This document shows positions 11,928 to 23,619 of a DNA stretch of 64,000 nucleotides, in pieces. Within the stretch, counting starts at the first letter, position 1, and every line of letters starts with the position of its first letter. The position numbers and the translations under genes are program-made. The stretch comes from Azadirachta indica. Lineage: Eukaryota > Streptophyta > Magnoliopsida > Sapindales > Meliaceae. The stretch covers positions 12,558,363-12,622,362 of the forward strand of contig CM040449.1 in the NCBI GenBank assembly GCA_022749755.1. Reading direction: 5' to 3'. The notes under the pieces were generated by a model. It did no database searches. It was not told the DNA's origin and saw only the letters and a list, made by a program, of their open reading frames with translations.

Positions 11928-14900
11928 TAATAATAATAATACACCCAATTTTTTTAGGAAAAATAAGACGATGCAGAATAACTGAGAATATGGAGGTGTA
12001 ATCAGAAGTGCCAAAACCAATTTCAACAGAAAATACTATTCCGGTCAAGTAAAACAACTTGATGCAGAAGATAGGAAAAGCTATTAAAACAATCATTGTC
12101 TAGACCAAACACAGGAAAAAAAGTGACTGAACTTTTTCCCCTTAAAATATAAAGGTGCATGTGCATTCAGATATATATATATATTTTTTTTGGTTGACAA
12201 GGGTAAGGCAAAGTTATATAAACAAAGAATAAGATAAACAGCAGCAAACCAGAGGTCCACATTGGCATCTAAAACAGCCCTACTATGATCTATATACATA
12301 ACAACCTGCCTTATCACTTTTCAAACCATATAACCAACAAAAATACAAAGCAATAAATGCTGCCAGAAAACATCTAGTGGCATTAATTTACATTCGGTAT
12401 GATCATATGTAACACAAAACGAAAGCACCTTGCACCTAAGAGATGGGAAACTGAATGATTATATCTTAATGAAAGTACATTTGTTAATAGCACATAGTCA
12501 ACATATGTGTAATGTATTATTGTTCTTTTTTTAGTTTTGGGGATCAGAGTGTAGCACATTTTCAGAGATAATGAATGGAAAAGGGATCAGCTAATTAATT
12601 ACTGTAATGAGGTCACACGGCACTGCAAGCACCATAACCATAAGTCAACAAGTCAAACAAAGACAGATTGCCCTGCAGGCTTGATCTTTCTATTTTTTAA
12701 GTAAATAGAACAGCAATGTAAAGGCTTTTATACATTCTACTCAACATGAGTAAACATGTAACCTCCCAAAATGTATAAAATACCAAAAAACATTCTTCAC
12801 ATGGTAATTTCATACCAATTAACCATCTGTACTACTATGCATATAATTTCTACTACGGAACTCAAAAACAAAGACTGATGAGAAGAAGTTAAAAAAGAAA
12901 ACCTTACCTTGACACGTAGTTCCTTCATTGGATGGGGTGTCAATAAAGCACGAATTGTGGTTACAATAGGTCCCTAAAAATTAGGAAATTTAATTAGTGA
13001 AAAATGAGAAACAGCATTTTATAAGATTTCATTCAGGAAAGATTTTAAGTTCCTTACCTGCAATCCGCAAACAACAATTTGATCTCCTTCATGAAGGACA
13101 CCATTAACTAACACAACATCGATTGTTGTCCCATGGCCTTCAATTACCTTGACCTCCAACACTGTACACTGAAAGAAAGATCCAACAGACAATAAGACTT
13201 CTCATACTCAGGCTATGCAAATATCATTCAACTAACCAAACACCAACTGGAAAGAAATCAAACCTGAACTTCATTTCTGAATGTCAGTTTCTCAACCATT
13301 GTTTTCTGAGTCCATTGAACCAGCAATAATAACAAATCTGGGATGCCTTCTCCACTGCAAAACCATGAACTCAGTATTATTAGGACAATTGGCCAAAAAT
13401 CATTTAAAGATTTGACAGATGAAAAACAGGTAACAAGAAGTGGTAAATACACTAGACAAAGCACTATAGACATACCTAATTGCACTAGTAGGTACAATAT
13501 TGAAAGTTTCTCCCCTCTCTCTATTTTTGTAGTATAATTCAGTATTCAACCCCTGCTCCTTAAACTGAGTGACAATCTGTGAAACCAAACAAGAACACAA
13601 ATAAGAAATTTAACAGAATAATCAAACTAGTAAAACTAACAGTAAGAGATATGGCTGAACAATTCACCTGTACAAGCCTCATGTTAAATTCATTTTGTAC
13701 ATCTTTAGATTGCTGTTTCATTGCCTTCACAATAGGAGCATTGCGGCAGGTTTTCCACCCATAGAGTCTGTCCACCTGGAAAATTATATGGGAAAAAGAT
13801 TGAGTGTAAACATAAGTAGACAAGAGAAAAGCAACAGCATCTGTCCTAGGAACTAAATCTTACCTTGTTCAATGCCACAATGAATTCTGTATTCCTCATT
13901 TTCAACAGATTCAGTGATTCTATGGTTTGTTGTTCTAAGCCATGCATAATGTCAACCACCAAAATAGCAATATCGCAGAGTCCTGAACCTCGTGACCTTA
14001 GATTAGTAAAAGATTCGTGACCAGGGGTATCAATAACCAATAAACCTGGGACCTTCAATTTCGCATCAGCTTTCAATTCTCTAGTTCTCTCACGTATGTT
14101 TTCGGCAGGGAAATATGTTGCACCAATCTGTTGTGTAATACCCCCAGCCTCACCTTCCTGAACATTAGTACCTCGGATACAATCCAGTAGCTTTGTTTTA
14201 CCAGTATCAACATGTCCCATAATGCAGCAGATTGGGGAACGAAGGTTTTCTTCAGCCTGTTCAGGGGTAGCATCTGCATCTGGTGCTTTGTTTTTCACAG
14301 AAGTATCTTTCTTCCTGTTCTTACCTTCTTCCACAGCCTGGCTTTTCTTATTCTCAGCATCCTGAGGTCTCAATGGCTGCACAGGCATGACACTTTTGAC
14401 AGCAGCTGTTGGCTTAGAAGATGCAGGAGCTGTAAAATTTATACCAATAAAACAAAAACATTGATGCCACAATGAGACTGAAAAAGATTAAAAGAAAAAA
14501 CCAATACCCACTTGCAAGGCAATAAAAAGCAATAAAGCTCACCTGCATCACGTGGAGATGGTACAGCAATCTTTACATCTTTCTTAACCACAGACTTGGG
14601 CTCAGAATCAACCTCTTCGTCATCAAATGCGCCTTTGACATTAAGATTAACATCATCCCAGCTCTTGGCATCCCATTCTTCATCATCGTCATCTTCTTCT
14701 TCTTCAGCTGCAACATTTTCCTTGGCTGCATCAGCAATTTCTGGTCTCTCTTCCTGAGTCAATGATTCCACTTCTTCAATTTTCTCCGTTTCCCTATTAT
14801 CCACCTCCACCACGGTTTCTTGCAGATCTTGTTCTTTTTCTTTTGGTTCTACACTCTCCTCTTTATTAGCAGGTGCAGCACCGTTGGCTTGATGGTGAGA

Positions 14901-16649
14901 TGGTTTCTTTTTCGTCTGGTATTTGGGTCGTTTTGGTGCAATTTCCTTGTCACCAGTGGGAAGAGGAATACCTGCATTAGCCAGAAACTGGTTCCTCATA
15001 GCCTCCAACCGACGTGCTTCTTCTTTCTGCTTGCCAGTTAAAAGCTTGCCTTCCTGTTTCTTCTTCAAGAGCTTCTCCTTTTCTTTTTCCTTCTTTCTAC
15101 GCTTAGCCTCTTCTGCTTGCCTCTCAAGTTCTTCTTGCCTCTTTCGCTCCTCTTCTTCCTTCCTTAACCTTTCCTCTTGTTCCCTTTTCTTCCTCTCTTC
15201 AGCTTCTTTTCGTCTAGCAAGTGCTTCCTGCATCTCCCTAACTTGCTTTGACATTTTCTTCTCTGGTCCTTTACTCTTTCCATCAGTCTTTTTGGCTTCC
15301 CCAGTTCCCTCCAGTTTGTCTTCAGCTGCTGCAGCAGCTGCAGCAGCCTTCTTCTCCTTTTCCTTCTCCTTCTTCTTCTTCTTCTTCTTTGCTGCCACAG
15401 ACTCCTCTTTTTCTTCTTCAACTTCCTTCCCATCAGCAGCATCTGTTGGTGCAACTGGTTCAGGTTGCTGAACCTCAACTTTCTCCTCCTGTGGAGGAGT
15501 AGGAGTAGGCTTTGATGTGGAAGGCCCTTCACCAAGCTCTGCAAGAATTTTATCCAAATCATCCTCCTCCTGAGCTGTCCTTCCACTCTGCTTCTTCTTC
15601 TTCTTCTTCTTGGAAGTTTCTGCCACCTCTTCGGTCTTACTAACCTTAGAATCATTGGGTTCAGCATTACTACTTTCCAACTTCTCTTCATTCAGGTCAA
15701 CCTTACCAGTACCATCAGTGCCAAGTACAGCTTCTTCACCCAATGAAGCAAAGCCAGTATTATTCTTCTTCTTAGAAGACTTCTTCTTACCAGTAAATAC
15801 TATAGCAGCATCTTCCTCATCATTCACCTCATCAGCCAATATTGCACTAAATGAATTACCACTCTTCTTCGACGATTTTGACTTCTTTTTCTTGTCCAGG
15901 AAAGTTATAGGTTCAACTTCATCATCTTCGTCTTCCTTCTCATTCTCATTTGCAGCTTCTTCATCAAGCAAATCAAAAGCAGAAGCTGAAAATGCACTCC
16001 CACTCCCCTTCCTTCCACCCTTCTTCGACTTCTTCTTCTCCGCCAAATCAACATCATCATCTTTACTATCCTCCACAGAGCCATCATTATCAACCACCTC
16101 GCTTTCACTATCATCATCAATTGCATCAACTACTGATGCTGTAAACAAACTACCACCCTTATTCCCACCCTTTTTCGAACCTTTTGTTTTACCCTTACTC
16201 AAAGCAGAAACATCCTCTTCCTCGCTGTCTTTGTCTCCCGTCACTGCAGAATCATCATCCTTATCTTCGTCCTCAAGTAACTCAAAAGCTGACCTAGAAA
16301 AGGCATTATTACCACCACTCCTTTTCCCTTTTGGCTTCTTTTTCCCAGAAAAGACAATGGGCTCATCATCATTCTCATCCTCCAACTTAAAATCATCATC
16401 ATCATTATCATCTTTAGACTGCAAATTCTTTTGGTTTCCTTTTTTTCCTTTCTTTTTCTTATTATTATTATAATTATTATTATCATTTACAGCCTTCTCC
16501 TTCTCTTCTTGTGGTTCCTCCGAAAGCTCAGTACCAATAGAATACTCATCATCATCAATAACAAGCGCCTTTTTCTTAGATTTGCCACCGCCCTGAGTCC
16601 CCGCAGGCACGTTCTCCTCTTCTCTCGCTGTTGGCTTCTTCCGACCCAT
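8749..16649 (-). CDS. eIF5B: Eukaryotic translation initiation factor 5B (eIF5B, IF2-type GTPase)
   Basis: Twelve coding exons read leftward: 14543-16649, 13864-14429, 13668-13775, 13476-13576, 13264-13354, 13058-13168, 12908-12973, 11749-11808, 11082-11639, 9680-9799, 8905-9024 and 8749-8814. All have GT-AG ends and compatible phases, giving 1357 aa. eIF5B is the cytosolic GTPase that joins the 60S subunit to the 40S initiation complex and positions initiator tRNA. Residues 1 to about 760 are the charged Lys/Asp/Glu-rich, low-complexity N-terminus typical of the family, with an [14 protein letters not shown] segment. The GTPase shows G1 GHVDTGKT (774-781), a TQQIGAT switch I (801-807), G3 DTPGHESF (836-843) and G4 NKVD (890-893), with an intron between K891 and V892. 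Later exons match domains II to IV ([43 protein letters not shown]) and the C-terminal helix ([16 protein letters not shown]). The start at 16649 is the first ATG of a long open exon. No lesions seen. Confidence 0.97.
11878..11941. repeat. (TAA)n trinucleotide microsatellite in an eIF5B intron
   Basis: About 20 TAA units with one interruption near 11926, inside the intron between the coding exons at 12908-12973 and 11749-11808. Likely length-polymorphic. Confidence 0.92.
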
Positions 16650-16716
16650 CGAAAATCACTGATTGATTTCGACAAATTCTAGCTAAAGTTCAACAACTGT
16701 TCAAGTCTCCAACAGC

Positions 16717-16976
16717 CTGATTTCAAATCAATAACAATTAAAGAAATACATATCAAACACAGCAGCAGCTGATATACACGAAATCATTTATAAAGACATG
16801 TAAAAATAATTCATCCAATCAGATTGTAATAAATTAAAGAAAAAATAATCAGATAAAAATAAAAACTAATTTTGTTAAACACGTATCTCCGATCAAAAAT
16901 AAATAAATAAATAAATAAAAAGGAAAATGCAAATATATGTAGAAAGAGATAAGAGAGAGAGAGAGAGAGAGCTAAC
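16717..16976 (-). other. Predicted 5'UTR intron of the eIF5B gene
   Basis: On the - strand a donor CAG|GTTAGC lies at 16977/16976 and an acceptor AAATCAG|GC at 16717/16716, leaving a short leader exon next to the ATG at 16649. A (GA)n run at 16956-16971 on the + strand (CT-rich on the sense strand) lies just inside the donor. Leader introns are common in plant translation-factor genes. The assignment rests on splice consensus only. Confidence 0.55.
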
Positions 16977-17164
16977 CTGAAGCGATGACGATGAACCGCA
17001 AAGGAGGAAGGGAATTGAATCGAAGATTGAGAAGACGGGATGAGTTGCATAAAAATAAAAATAAAAGGGGTTCTTTTGTGCGACTAACGCTCTCACACAG
17101 AGACAAAGCAGAGAGAGAGATTGGAAGAGCGAGAGAGCATAAAACACGTACGGTTCTTCCTTTC

Positions 17165-17230
17165 TTCTCCTCTTCTTCTAGGGTTGTGTGTGGGCCGGGT
17201 CGGGTCGGTTCGGTTCGGGTCCACGTAAAA
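17165..17230 (-). promoter_or_regulatory. eIF5B proximal promoter: site II element and telo-box-like motif
   Basis: Reading the gene strand, GGCCCA (complement of tgggcc at 17191-17196) is a site II core, and AACCCTAG (complement of 17178-17185) resembles the telo-box. This pair is known from promoters of plant ribosomal-protein and translation genes bound by TCP and Telobox/Pur-alpha-type factors. Placement just upstream of the likely transcript start fits an eIF5B promoter. A GC-rich ggtcggttcgg tract lies directly upstream, and a Mutator-like element begins at 17258. Confidence 0.6.
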
Positions 17231-17257
17231 GCAGATAACCGGCTATTATTCCATTTA

Positions 17258-17330
17258 GGGAAATACTCGGAAATGCCCTCATTGGCCTCTAAAATTACAG
17301 ATATCCCCTCCTCCAAAATTTTCAATAAAA
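17258..17330 (+). repeat. MULE left terminal inverted repeat
   Basis: Pairs with 23405-23479 in inverted orientation. Shared blocks include gaaatgccctcatt, gcctctaaaa, ccctcctc and aaaattttcaat. Beyond about 75 bp only a C-rich ccccatgccc similarity persists (17366-17376 against 23355-23375 inverted). Confidence 0.9.
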
Positions 17331-17689
17331 AATACCCTAAGATTCCTCATTCAAACGAAAACACCCCCATGCCCATGTTTTGTGTGAAACAAAGCAAACT
17401 ACCCATTTTCATACATTTCAAATAGTCATAAATATACATTCGAGCAATTTTGGTTAACTTTCAAGCACCAATCGTCTATTTCATTCACTTTGCTACAACA
17501 ATTTCCCATCAACAGGTTAAGTTTATGTTTAATCTGTATAGACTTGCGTTTTGGACATGATTAGGGCATTAAAATCTGTTAATTGATTTTGTTATTATGT
17601 TGAATTGCACATTAGGTGGCTGTATTGAAGTATATTGATAGTTTTTATTTAATTTGAGAGTGTGTTCAACGACAATTGTAGGATCTTCG

Positions 17690-17850
17690 AGCAAGTTCAT
17701 GCTTGAAGGTGTTCTCGTTCTCACTTTCAAGTTAAGACTTGTGCTTAAAACTATAGTTTTGAGCGTGAAGGGAAACTACATTTTCTATTGCAAACAATAA
17801 CACTCTCGAGTGTGTACTTGCTCGAAGGTATTCATATTGACTTGAGCAAA
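17690..17850. repeat. Micro-hairpin cluster, left side of the MULE
   Basis: Several short inverted repeats built around CTCGA/CTTGA-AAG words, for example ttcgagcaag...gcttgaag and cttaaaactatagttttgag. The same style of sequence recurs at 20225-20400 and 22990-23170 in this element. Confidence 0.5.
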
Positions 17851-17939
17851 ATGCTCAAAGGTCACATGTCTAGCATGACAGCACATTCGAGCAAGACAAC
17901 ACATTTGAACATTAAGCTTGCTTGATTTGGTGATCACGA

Positions 17940-19616
17940 TTTCCTAGCACATGACGACATCCATGCACAGTCTCTATAGATCCAAGATCTCAGCATGGTC
18001 AAGACATCGTAGTGTAGTTAGACTTGCTACGTGTTGATTTTGACGCTTTCAGCCATAGGCAGGATAGTGTAGCGCAACATCACCTTAATGCTTTACTCCG
18101 ACTGATTCAGGATGTTCGTCGTCTACTTCAGTCTAAGCTATATATTCAATCATCGGAGGCACAGGAATCCTTTTGAAATCAAACTATACATTGTTCTGTT
18201 ATTTACATGATGTATATGGCACTAAAAAATTCATTACTATATTATAAGTTTAATGTCTTGGTGGCAAGGTTAGGTATGTGATTTTTGGTGATATTGGGTG
18301 CCTAAGGCCCTATTTTTATTGAAGTATTAGTTATAGTCATAGAAATACAGGTGCATAATTTTGGAAATGTTGATTTTACATAAGGAACTCTGTCTATTTT
18401 TTTTTGGATTAAACTTTTAAACTTGTGTTTTTGCTTTTCAAATCCACGCTCATAGGGATTCGAGTGTTAGCATTATTCCTATATCACCACCCAGCTTGGA
18501 TAACCACTTTGGCCTAACGTTCACGAAGTCCCAATCATCCAAGATTCCATATACTAACCCTTTATATAGGCATAGACTACCGAACATGAGGGTTAGGCCT
18601 TATTACGGCCCTAAGTATTACATTCGACCCATAAACCAGTTCCAAATGAGCTATGCGAATGGTTTTTGCAAGGGATTTCTACCCCCAGGGCATGTATTGA
18701 GGGTGAAACCATTAGGATTACTCCAAACTAGCTTCAGGTTGTCTCTGAAATCAGTCGCTGGCTTGAGGATAGTACAAATTGATCTACCAGCTATATATGA
18801 TAATACTACTGATTTAAGTTTTTTTTTATTTCTAGGTTGTATGCAAAAGGCGACTAACGACATTATTTTCTCTTTCCTAACCTGTCACTATCGTAGCATA
18901 TTACAGAGTATATCGATATGCTTATGCACCGTCGGCTCATTTGTAAGGACGAAGTTCCACGGCATTGAACCGTAGTCTTCCCACATCTGATGATGAGTTG
19001 CCTCGAATAAATTATTTTTTGCATTCTAATGATTGTTAATTGCTTATTGCTAACTTGATCATTTTTTTTCTCAGTTTATACTATGTAAAGCATATGATGG
19101 GTACTTGACTAATGTTTTGAGTGAGGGGACCTTCTACCCTAATAGCGACGTCAAGTCATTTGCGATGGGTAGGAGAAGCCGTCTGCATAAGGACTAGGTT
19201 TTGGTAGATGTAGTTTAAATGCCCGTACATGTTTGCGTTGATCACTGGATGGCCGCCGAGATTTTCTTAGCGAAGAGGTAGATTTGCATCTACAATTTTG
19301 CCCTTAATGCGCACTCAAATGCTAAGATGGACATTACACTTTAGCTATTATGTTGTCTGCTGCCCCATCTACTTGATCATATGGCTTTTTATGATATACC
19401 TAAGCAATGTAGATGATAGTTTAGACCTGTTTACTTACCACCGGCTGACCCAAGGCATCCCTCGTCAGGAACCAAATTTTGGAGATTATAGGATTTTTAC
19501 TTATATGTTTATACATTATTTAGTACTAGGTATTCCTTTTGATTTTGGATCAGATAACAGACCTAATTTGAGGTCGAGAGTCGCGGTCGACCTATGGATA
19601 GGACAGTTGTTATAGT
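17940..19616 (+). pseudogene. Ulp1-like (C48) SUMO-protease pseudogene inside the MULE
   Basis: Ulp1-family cysteine peptidases cleave SUMO-type conjugates using a His-Asp-Cys triad. Here VCVDHWMAAEI (around 19230-19263) matches the His region of captured plant Ulp1 proteins. IYN follows where IYDS is usual, so Asp may be lost. GDYRIFTYMFIHYL (around 19481-19523) matches the GDCGxFxCKxxEYL segment, with the catalytic Cys codon now TAT (Tyr, 19487). IPFDFGSDN and AVDLW complete the family C-terminus. His and Cys segments lie in different frames and stops interrupt them. Upstream open stretches at 18000-18180 (helical, QHHLNALLRLIQDVRRL) and 18496-18975 probably belong to the N-terminal part, but I cannot name a domain there. 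Exon limits are uncertain. Confidence 0.75.
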
Positions 19617-20224
19617 ATTTGCATTAACTATTTGTATTTCTGTACATGTACATACATATATGTTTACTTATCTTTTTTAGTGGTATTTATTGATTGATCT
19701 ACTTATCTACTTTTTTTTTTCAAGTATTACATACATGATCATCGCTTAACATGCATAGGTGGACGCACTTTTAAAAACCAATTACTATTTTTTTAATTAT
19801 GCATTTTGGTCAAAAAAATAGTTTTCATTTAATTATATTTAAATCGAGCGTAAAATAAATAATTAAATTCATTAAAATGCCTAATTGATCGTTAACATGA
19901 AATTATGTATATAATTTTAACGATAATTAATTGAACCTACAAAACATCACGATTATTATTGTAGCATTGACTAATACATGAGATGCACTTAAGATTACAA
20001 TTGCATTGAGATCGCACAGTCACGCTAATAATGAACCCTGTCACCTCTATATGTGAACAAGATATTATTGGAAATGTTTTAACTATTAACAATATTAAAT
20101 TTCAATTTTCTCCGTACTCATATCTCAAGTACCATGTGGTCAATTATTGTTGTAAAAAACGGTTTGAGTCACTTTAATTATGTCTACTTATTTGTCTTTT
20201 TATCTCCATATGTAATATACACTC

Positions 20225-20400
20225 TATCTCATTTGCTCGAAATTATGGTTTCTAGCAAGATACTTGAAACTACTTTCAAGTAACATGCTCAAGACAAGAC
20301 TTTCGAGAAAGTCACTCGAAAGTAGTTTTGAGCAAACTAAAAACATCATACTCGAGACTGTAGTTTCGAGTCTTTCGATAACCCTACGAAAATCATGAAA
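20225..20400. repeat. Micro-hairpin cluster, centre of the MULE
   Basis: Consecutive small palindromes, acttgaaactactttcaagt, actttcgagaaagt and ctcgagactgtagtttcgag, in the gap between the convergent Ulp1-like and transposase remnants. They could form stem-loops at the 3' ends of either transcript (inference). Confidence 0.6.
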
Positions 20401-20639
20401 GCTTTGCACTTTCAATAATACACCAAGACTCTGCTAAAATAGTTTGACAATCCGAATACATCATTCACATAAAAAAATGTTTTCAGTTGCATATTAGATG
20501 GACAGTCGATAAAAATCAAATACAACAATCCATGTAAATAGATAAATTTAAGGCAATACAAATAATAAAAAATACAAAGCAATGAAGAAAAAATTACGCA
20601 ATCACTTGGGCAAGTTGAAGGGGATCGGATTCCCGCATG

Positions 20640-22918
20640 TGGCACGATTATGGCCCAAATAGACAACAACTGCACCTCCTCGTAACCATGTCTTCCTTGA
20701 CGGATGAAATACATTGTTTCCTTAGATGGCTAGCAGGCGGACGTTGTCTTGGTGGCTTGACAACACGTTCTCTAACCTCATAGTGCACACATATGGTGTG
20801 TGAAAACTCTGTTTATTCATCAACTATCGCTTGCATGGCCTCTATCAAGTAGTCGTTTCTCACAGCGGCTAGCTCTCTATGTTCATAAAGCCACTTTTGC
20901 ATCAATGATCGTATGTAGTAGGTTAAAGCAATGATTGGGAGACACTAAGTGTACCTTAATATAGAGCTTATACTCTCAGTAATGTTTATAGTCTGTATAT
21001 TATATTGTCTTCATGGAAAGTGTGACCTTGCCCACATATGAAGCCCCACATCATCTTCCAAATACTTTGCTGTTGCAGGATGAATTATTCGCAAGCTGTT
21101 CATATATTGGTTAAAATCACTATCAGTTTTTTGTTGTATCATCTTATACATCGCCTTTAAATTTTCGGATATATTATAAGTACAAAATTCATGAATTGTT
21201 TTAAGAAATATTATGTTGATTCCCTTCTATATGCCACTATGTTGATCTGAAATGAAAACGAAATTCTCAATCGGCCTAATTACTAAGCGTAAGTTCAAGA
21301 GAAACCACTTCCATGATGCATCATTTTCAAAGTCAACAATACTGAAAGCAACAAGAAATGTTTGCCTATTCCTATTTTATGCTGCAACAACATTCAATGT
21401 TCCTCAGTATTTGCGTTTTTGAAATATACCATCAATAATGATAATGAAACGAATGTCATTGCGAAATCTTCGAATACATGGCCGTAGGGCTACAAAAAAG
21501 TACAACAAGTGGTTATCTACATCAGTTTCAATCATCGTTACTGACGCTAAATTTTTCTCCTCTAGCACATGACAATATAACGGGAGTTAGATCTCTACAC
21601 ACGATCTTTAATGCTTATTCTGTGCTATGCCATATCTTGGAGTATGGTACACAAATCTCGTATTCACATTGAATGTCAACACAAATATTCTTTGGGATAT
21701 AAATTCAACTAGCATCTTTAAACTTGTTCTTTATAAGCTGACCACTCAATTGACTGCTTATTCCTCGGTGCTCGTATTGCAATTGCTTATTCAGATAAGT
21801 ATGTGTTGCTTCTATACACATAACTCTGAAGAAGGCATCATTTTTGGTCTTAATGGCATGAACTTACCATTTACAACCCTTTACAGTGCACTTTGCCTTA
21901 AAACGGATGGTATCTGACATGAAAACCTTGAACTAAAAGTGGTTCGTTAGTGTCATCAACCTTGATTTGTCTCGTAAGTCTTGTTTTATACTGTAGATCT
22001 GCCCAACACACGCCTTTCTTACTCCGGAACTTGAGTATCCATCACTTACCTCTGTCGTAGACAGTGGAATTGGAGGCAATGATCAGATGTATTGATTTGC
22101 TTCTAATGGACAAGGCATTGAGCTACTTCTGTTACATGTTCCCCTAAGGACATCTTTTGCTCCCTCCAATTTGTCATCATTTACCACATTCCCACCTTTC
22201 CACTGATGCTAAAAATTTATGGCGTCGAAATTTAACTGATCATGAAACTCTTATCTTTGTCCTTCATGATAGTGGGGAGGAGAATGACCTTCATCAATGG
22301 TGATTACATCATCATCAAGGCGGCCAACATAAGGCTCATAAATCAATAGAGAGTTACATGCTTGTGTCAATGAACATTGACATTCTTCACACCTTAAAGC
22401 TATGCAATTGCTATTTAACTGACATTATTGAAACGACATTAACATAACTGGCACAGCATCGCTTGGCTAATTACTTCCCCTTAATGATCTAAATAGGGAT
22501 AAGGTAGTGGGTACAGTAGTGGTTGGATGGTTAGAGCCGTGGGGACTTGAATGTGGTGCATCACCAACCCTTTCCATAATAAGTTACAAGTAACAATGAC
22601 CCCTTATGCTAACATATTGTACATGGTTCACATGAATAAAGACACCAAAAGTGATTCTGTATTAATTATCGCTGCCTTCGGTAGAGGCACACTTAACACT
22701 TATGCACAATCAACAAAGATTACTTTCACTACAATCCTACACTCATCTTGATTAATGCCTTGTGCAGCATATAACATCTATATAAATTGTTCATACCCAA
22801 TAATCGAATCAACACAGGGCATTACTTCTCCATCTACGTAAATATCACAACTATTCAAAGAATGTTCCCATAAACCTTCAAACCGAGTAATGATCATAAC
22901 TTGTCCTGTCATAACTGT
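20640..22918 (-). pseudogene. MuDR/MULE transposase pseudogene
   Basis: Read leftward from about 22918. An N-terminal segment (MIITRFEGLWEHSL ... IYVDGEVM) resembles the PB1-like N-terminus of plant MULE transposases. The catalytic domain spans roughly 21440-20880. First Asp is in IDGIF (codon at 21431-21433), second Asp in FISDQHSG (21245-21247), about 62 residues apart. The third acidic residue is the Glu of INITESI (about 20975-20977). Flanking family blocks are IVDFENDASWKWFLLNL, NLKAMYKMIQQKTDSD, ARSHFP and the C-terminal IRSLMQKWLYEHREL. At least six in-frame stops (for example after the first Asp block and after ARSHFP) and weak similarity at 22000-22500 show it is dead. Some stops could be hidden by introns, but not those inside conserved blocks. 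Confidence 0.88.
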
Positions 22919-22989
22919 AACACCCTGCCAAAAATAATAGTATTAATTCATTGCATCATAAAAACAAAAAACAATTTCTTAACAGTAAG

Positions 22990-23170
22990 ATCTGGTCAAT
23001 CAAGTAAGGTGAGATTTCACCTTACTCGAAACTAATCAAAACCTAAGTTTCGCATAAGGTGAAATCTCACCTTACTCTGTCTTTACTCGATAGTTTGTTT
23101 TGAGTAAGATGTTCAAAACAAACTGTCAAGTTTGAATTTTGAGCATGACAGAACAAAAACTCTATGAACT
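22990..23170. repeat. Micro-hairpin cluster, right side of the MULE
   Basis: The near-perfect palindrome taaggtgagatttcacctta (around 23008) is repeated in inverted form as taaggtgaaatctcacctta (around 23057), so either a 70-base long hairpin or two local hairpins can form. Two further tcgatagtttgttttgag-type words follow. It lies just upstream of the transposase start. Confidence 0.6.
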
Positions 23171-23404
23171 TTTATTCTTGAGGGAGATTAGTTACCAAAT
23201 ATGCTTATCTTAAAATAAATATTGTAAATTAAATCAACAACATTTTAACACAAAGAATTAATTTAAATTAATACATATTAAGCAACATTATGATTTGGTC
23301 GATTGAAAAAAAAGAAGAAGAAAACAAAGACAAGTATGTGTGTTTTAAATGTGTGGGCATGGGGGCATGGGGGCATGTTTGTCCGAAATGGATGAAAATA
23401 GGTA

Positions 23405-23479
23405 TATTTGATTGAAAATTTTAGAGGAGGGCATTTTTGAATTTTTAGAGGCAAATGAGGGCATTTCTTGTTATTTCCC
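23405..23479 (-). repeat. MULE right terminal inverted repeat
   Basis: Inverted counterpart of 17258-17330. The outermost GGGAAATA is conserved, and a short A/C-rich stretch separates it from the GAAATGCCCTCAT block in both repeats. It is directly followed by the 9-bp target duplication at 23480-23488. Confidence 0.9.
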
Positions 23480-23498
23480 TTCCATTGAGTCTATATAG

Positions 23499-23499
<1 letters not shown>

Positions 23500-23532
<33 letters not shown>

Positions 23533-23550
23533 GTGTGTGCGTGTGTGTGC
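23500..23550. repeat. Compound (TA)n(TG)n microsatellite
   Basis: A TA run, then ATGTATGTATG, then GTGTGTGCGTGTGTGTG, located 12 bp past the MULE target duplication. Confidence 0.85.
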
Positions 23551-23619
23551 AATTTATGCCTTATAAGAAAGGAATATATTTTGTGATTTTTTAAGGAGAA
23601 AGTCATGTTGGGTACCATA

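Larger units (their letters stand above)
17258..23479. mobile_element. Mutator-like element (MULE) carrying a Ulp1-like gene (Kaonashi/CUMULE type)
   Basis: A 6222-bp element with both ends visible. The left end starts GGGAAATACTCGGAAATGCC and the inverted right end starts GGGAAATAACAAGAAATGCC. The repeats align for about 70 bp with few mismatches (CCTCATT.GCCTCTAAAA, then CCTCCTC.AAAATTTTCAAT). The 9-bp flanks TTCCATTTA (17249-17257) and TTCCATTGA (23480-23488) match at 8/9, the expected size of a Mutator target duplication. Inside, a MuDR-type transposase is on the - strand and a Ulp1-like cysteine protease on the +, facing each other. Both are full of stops, so the copy is non-autonomous. 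The mismatched TSD indicates some age. Plant MULEs that captured Ulp1-type proteases are known (KI elements, CUMULE in melon). Confidence 0.9.

Noticed and set aside
14923..15471. 182-codon + strand open frame and several - strand alternate frames in eIF5B exon 1
   Set aside because: Same cause: shadows of a low-complexity coding exon, with no recognisable domain.
15610..16473. 287-codon open frame on the + strand opposite eIF5B exon 1
   Set aside because: Ser/Phe-rich antisense of the Lys/Asp/Glu-rich eIF5B N-terminus. Its openness follows from the biased codons of the real gene on the other strand.
18496..18975. 159-codon + strand open frame as an independent gene
   Set aside because: It lies inside the MULE, has no recognisable domain of its own, and is better read as part of the Ulp1-like pseudogene's upstream region.
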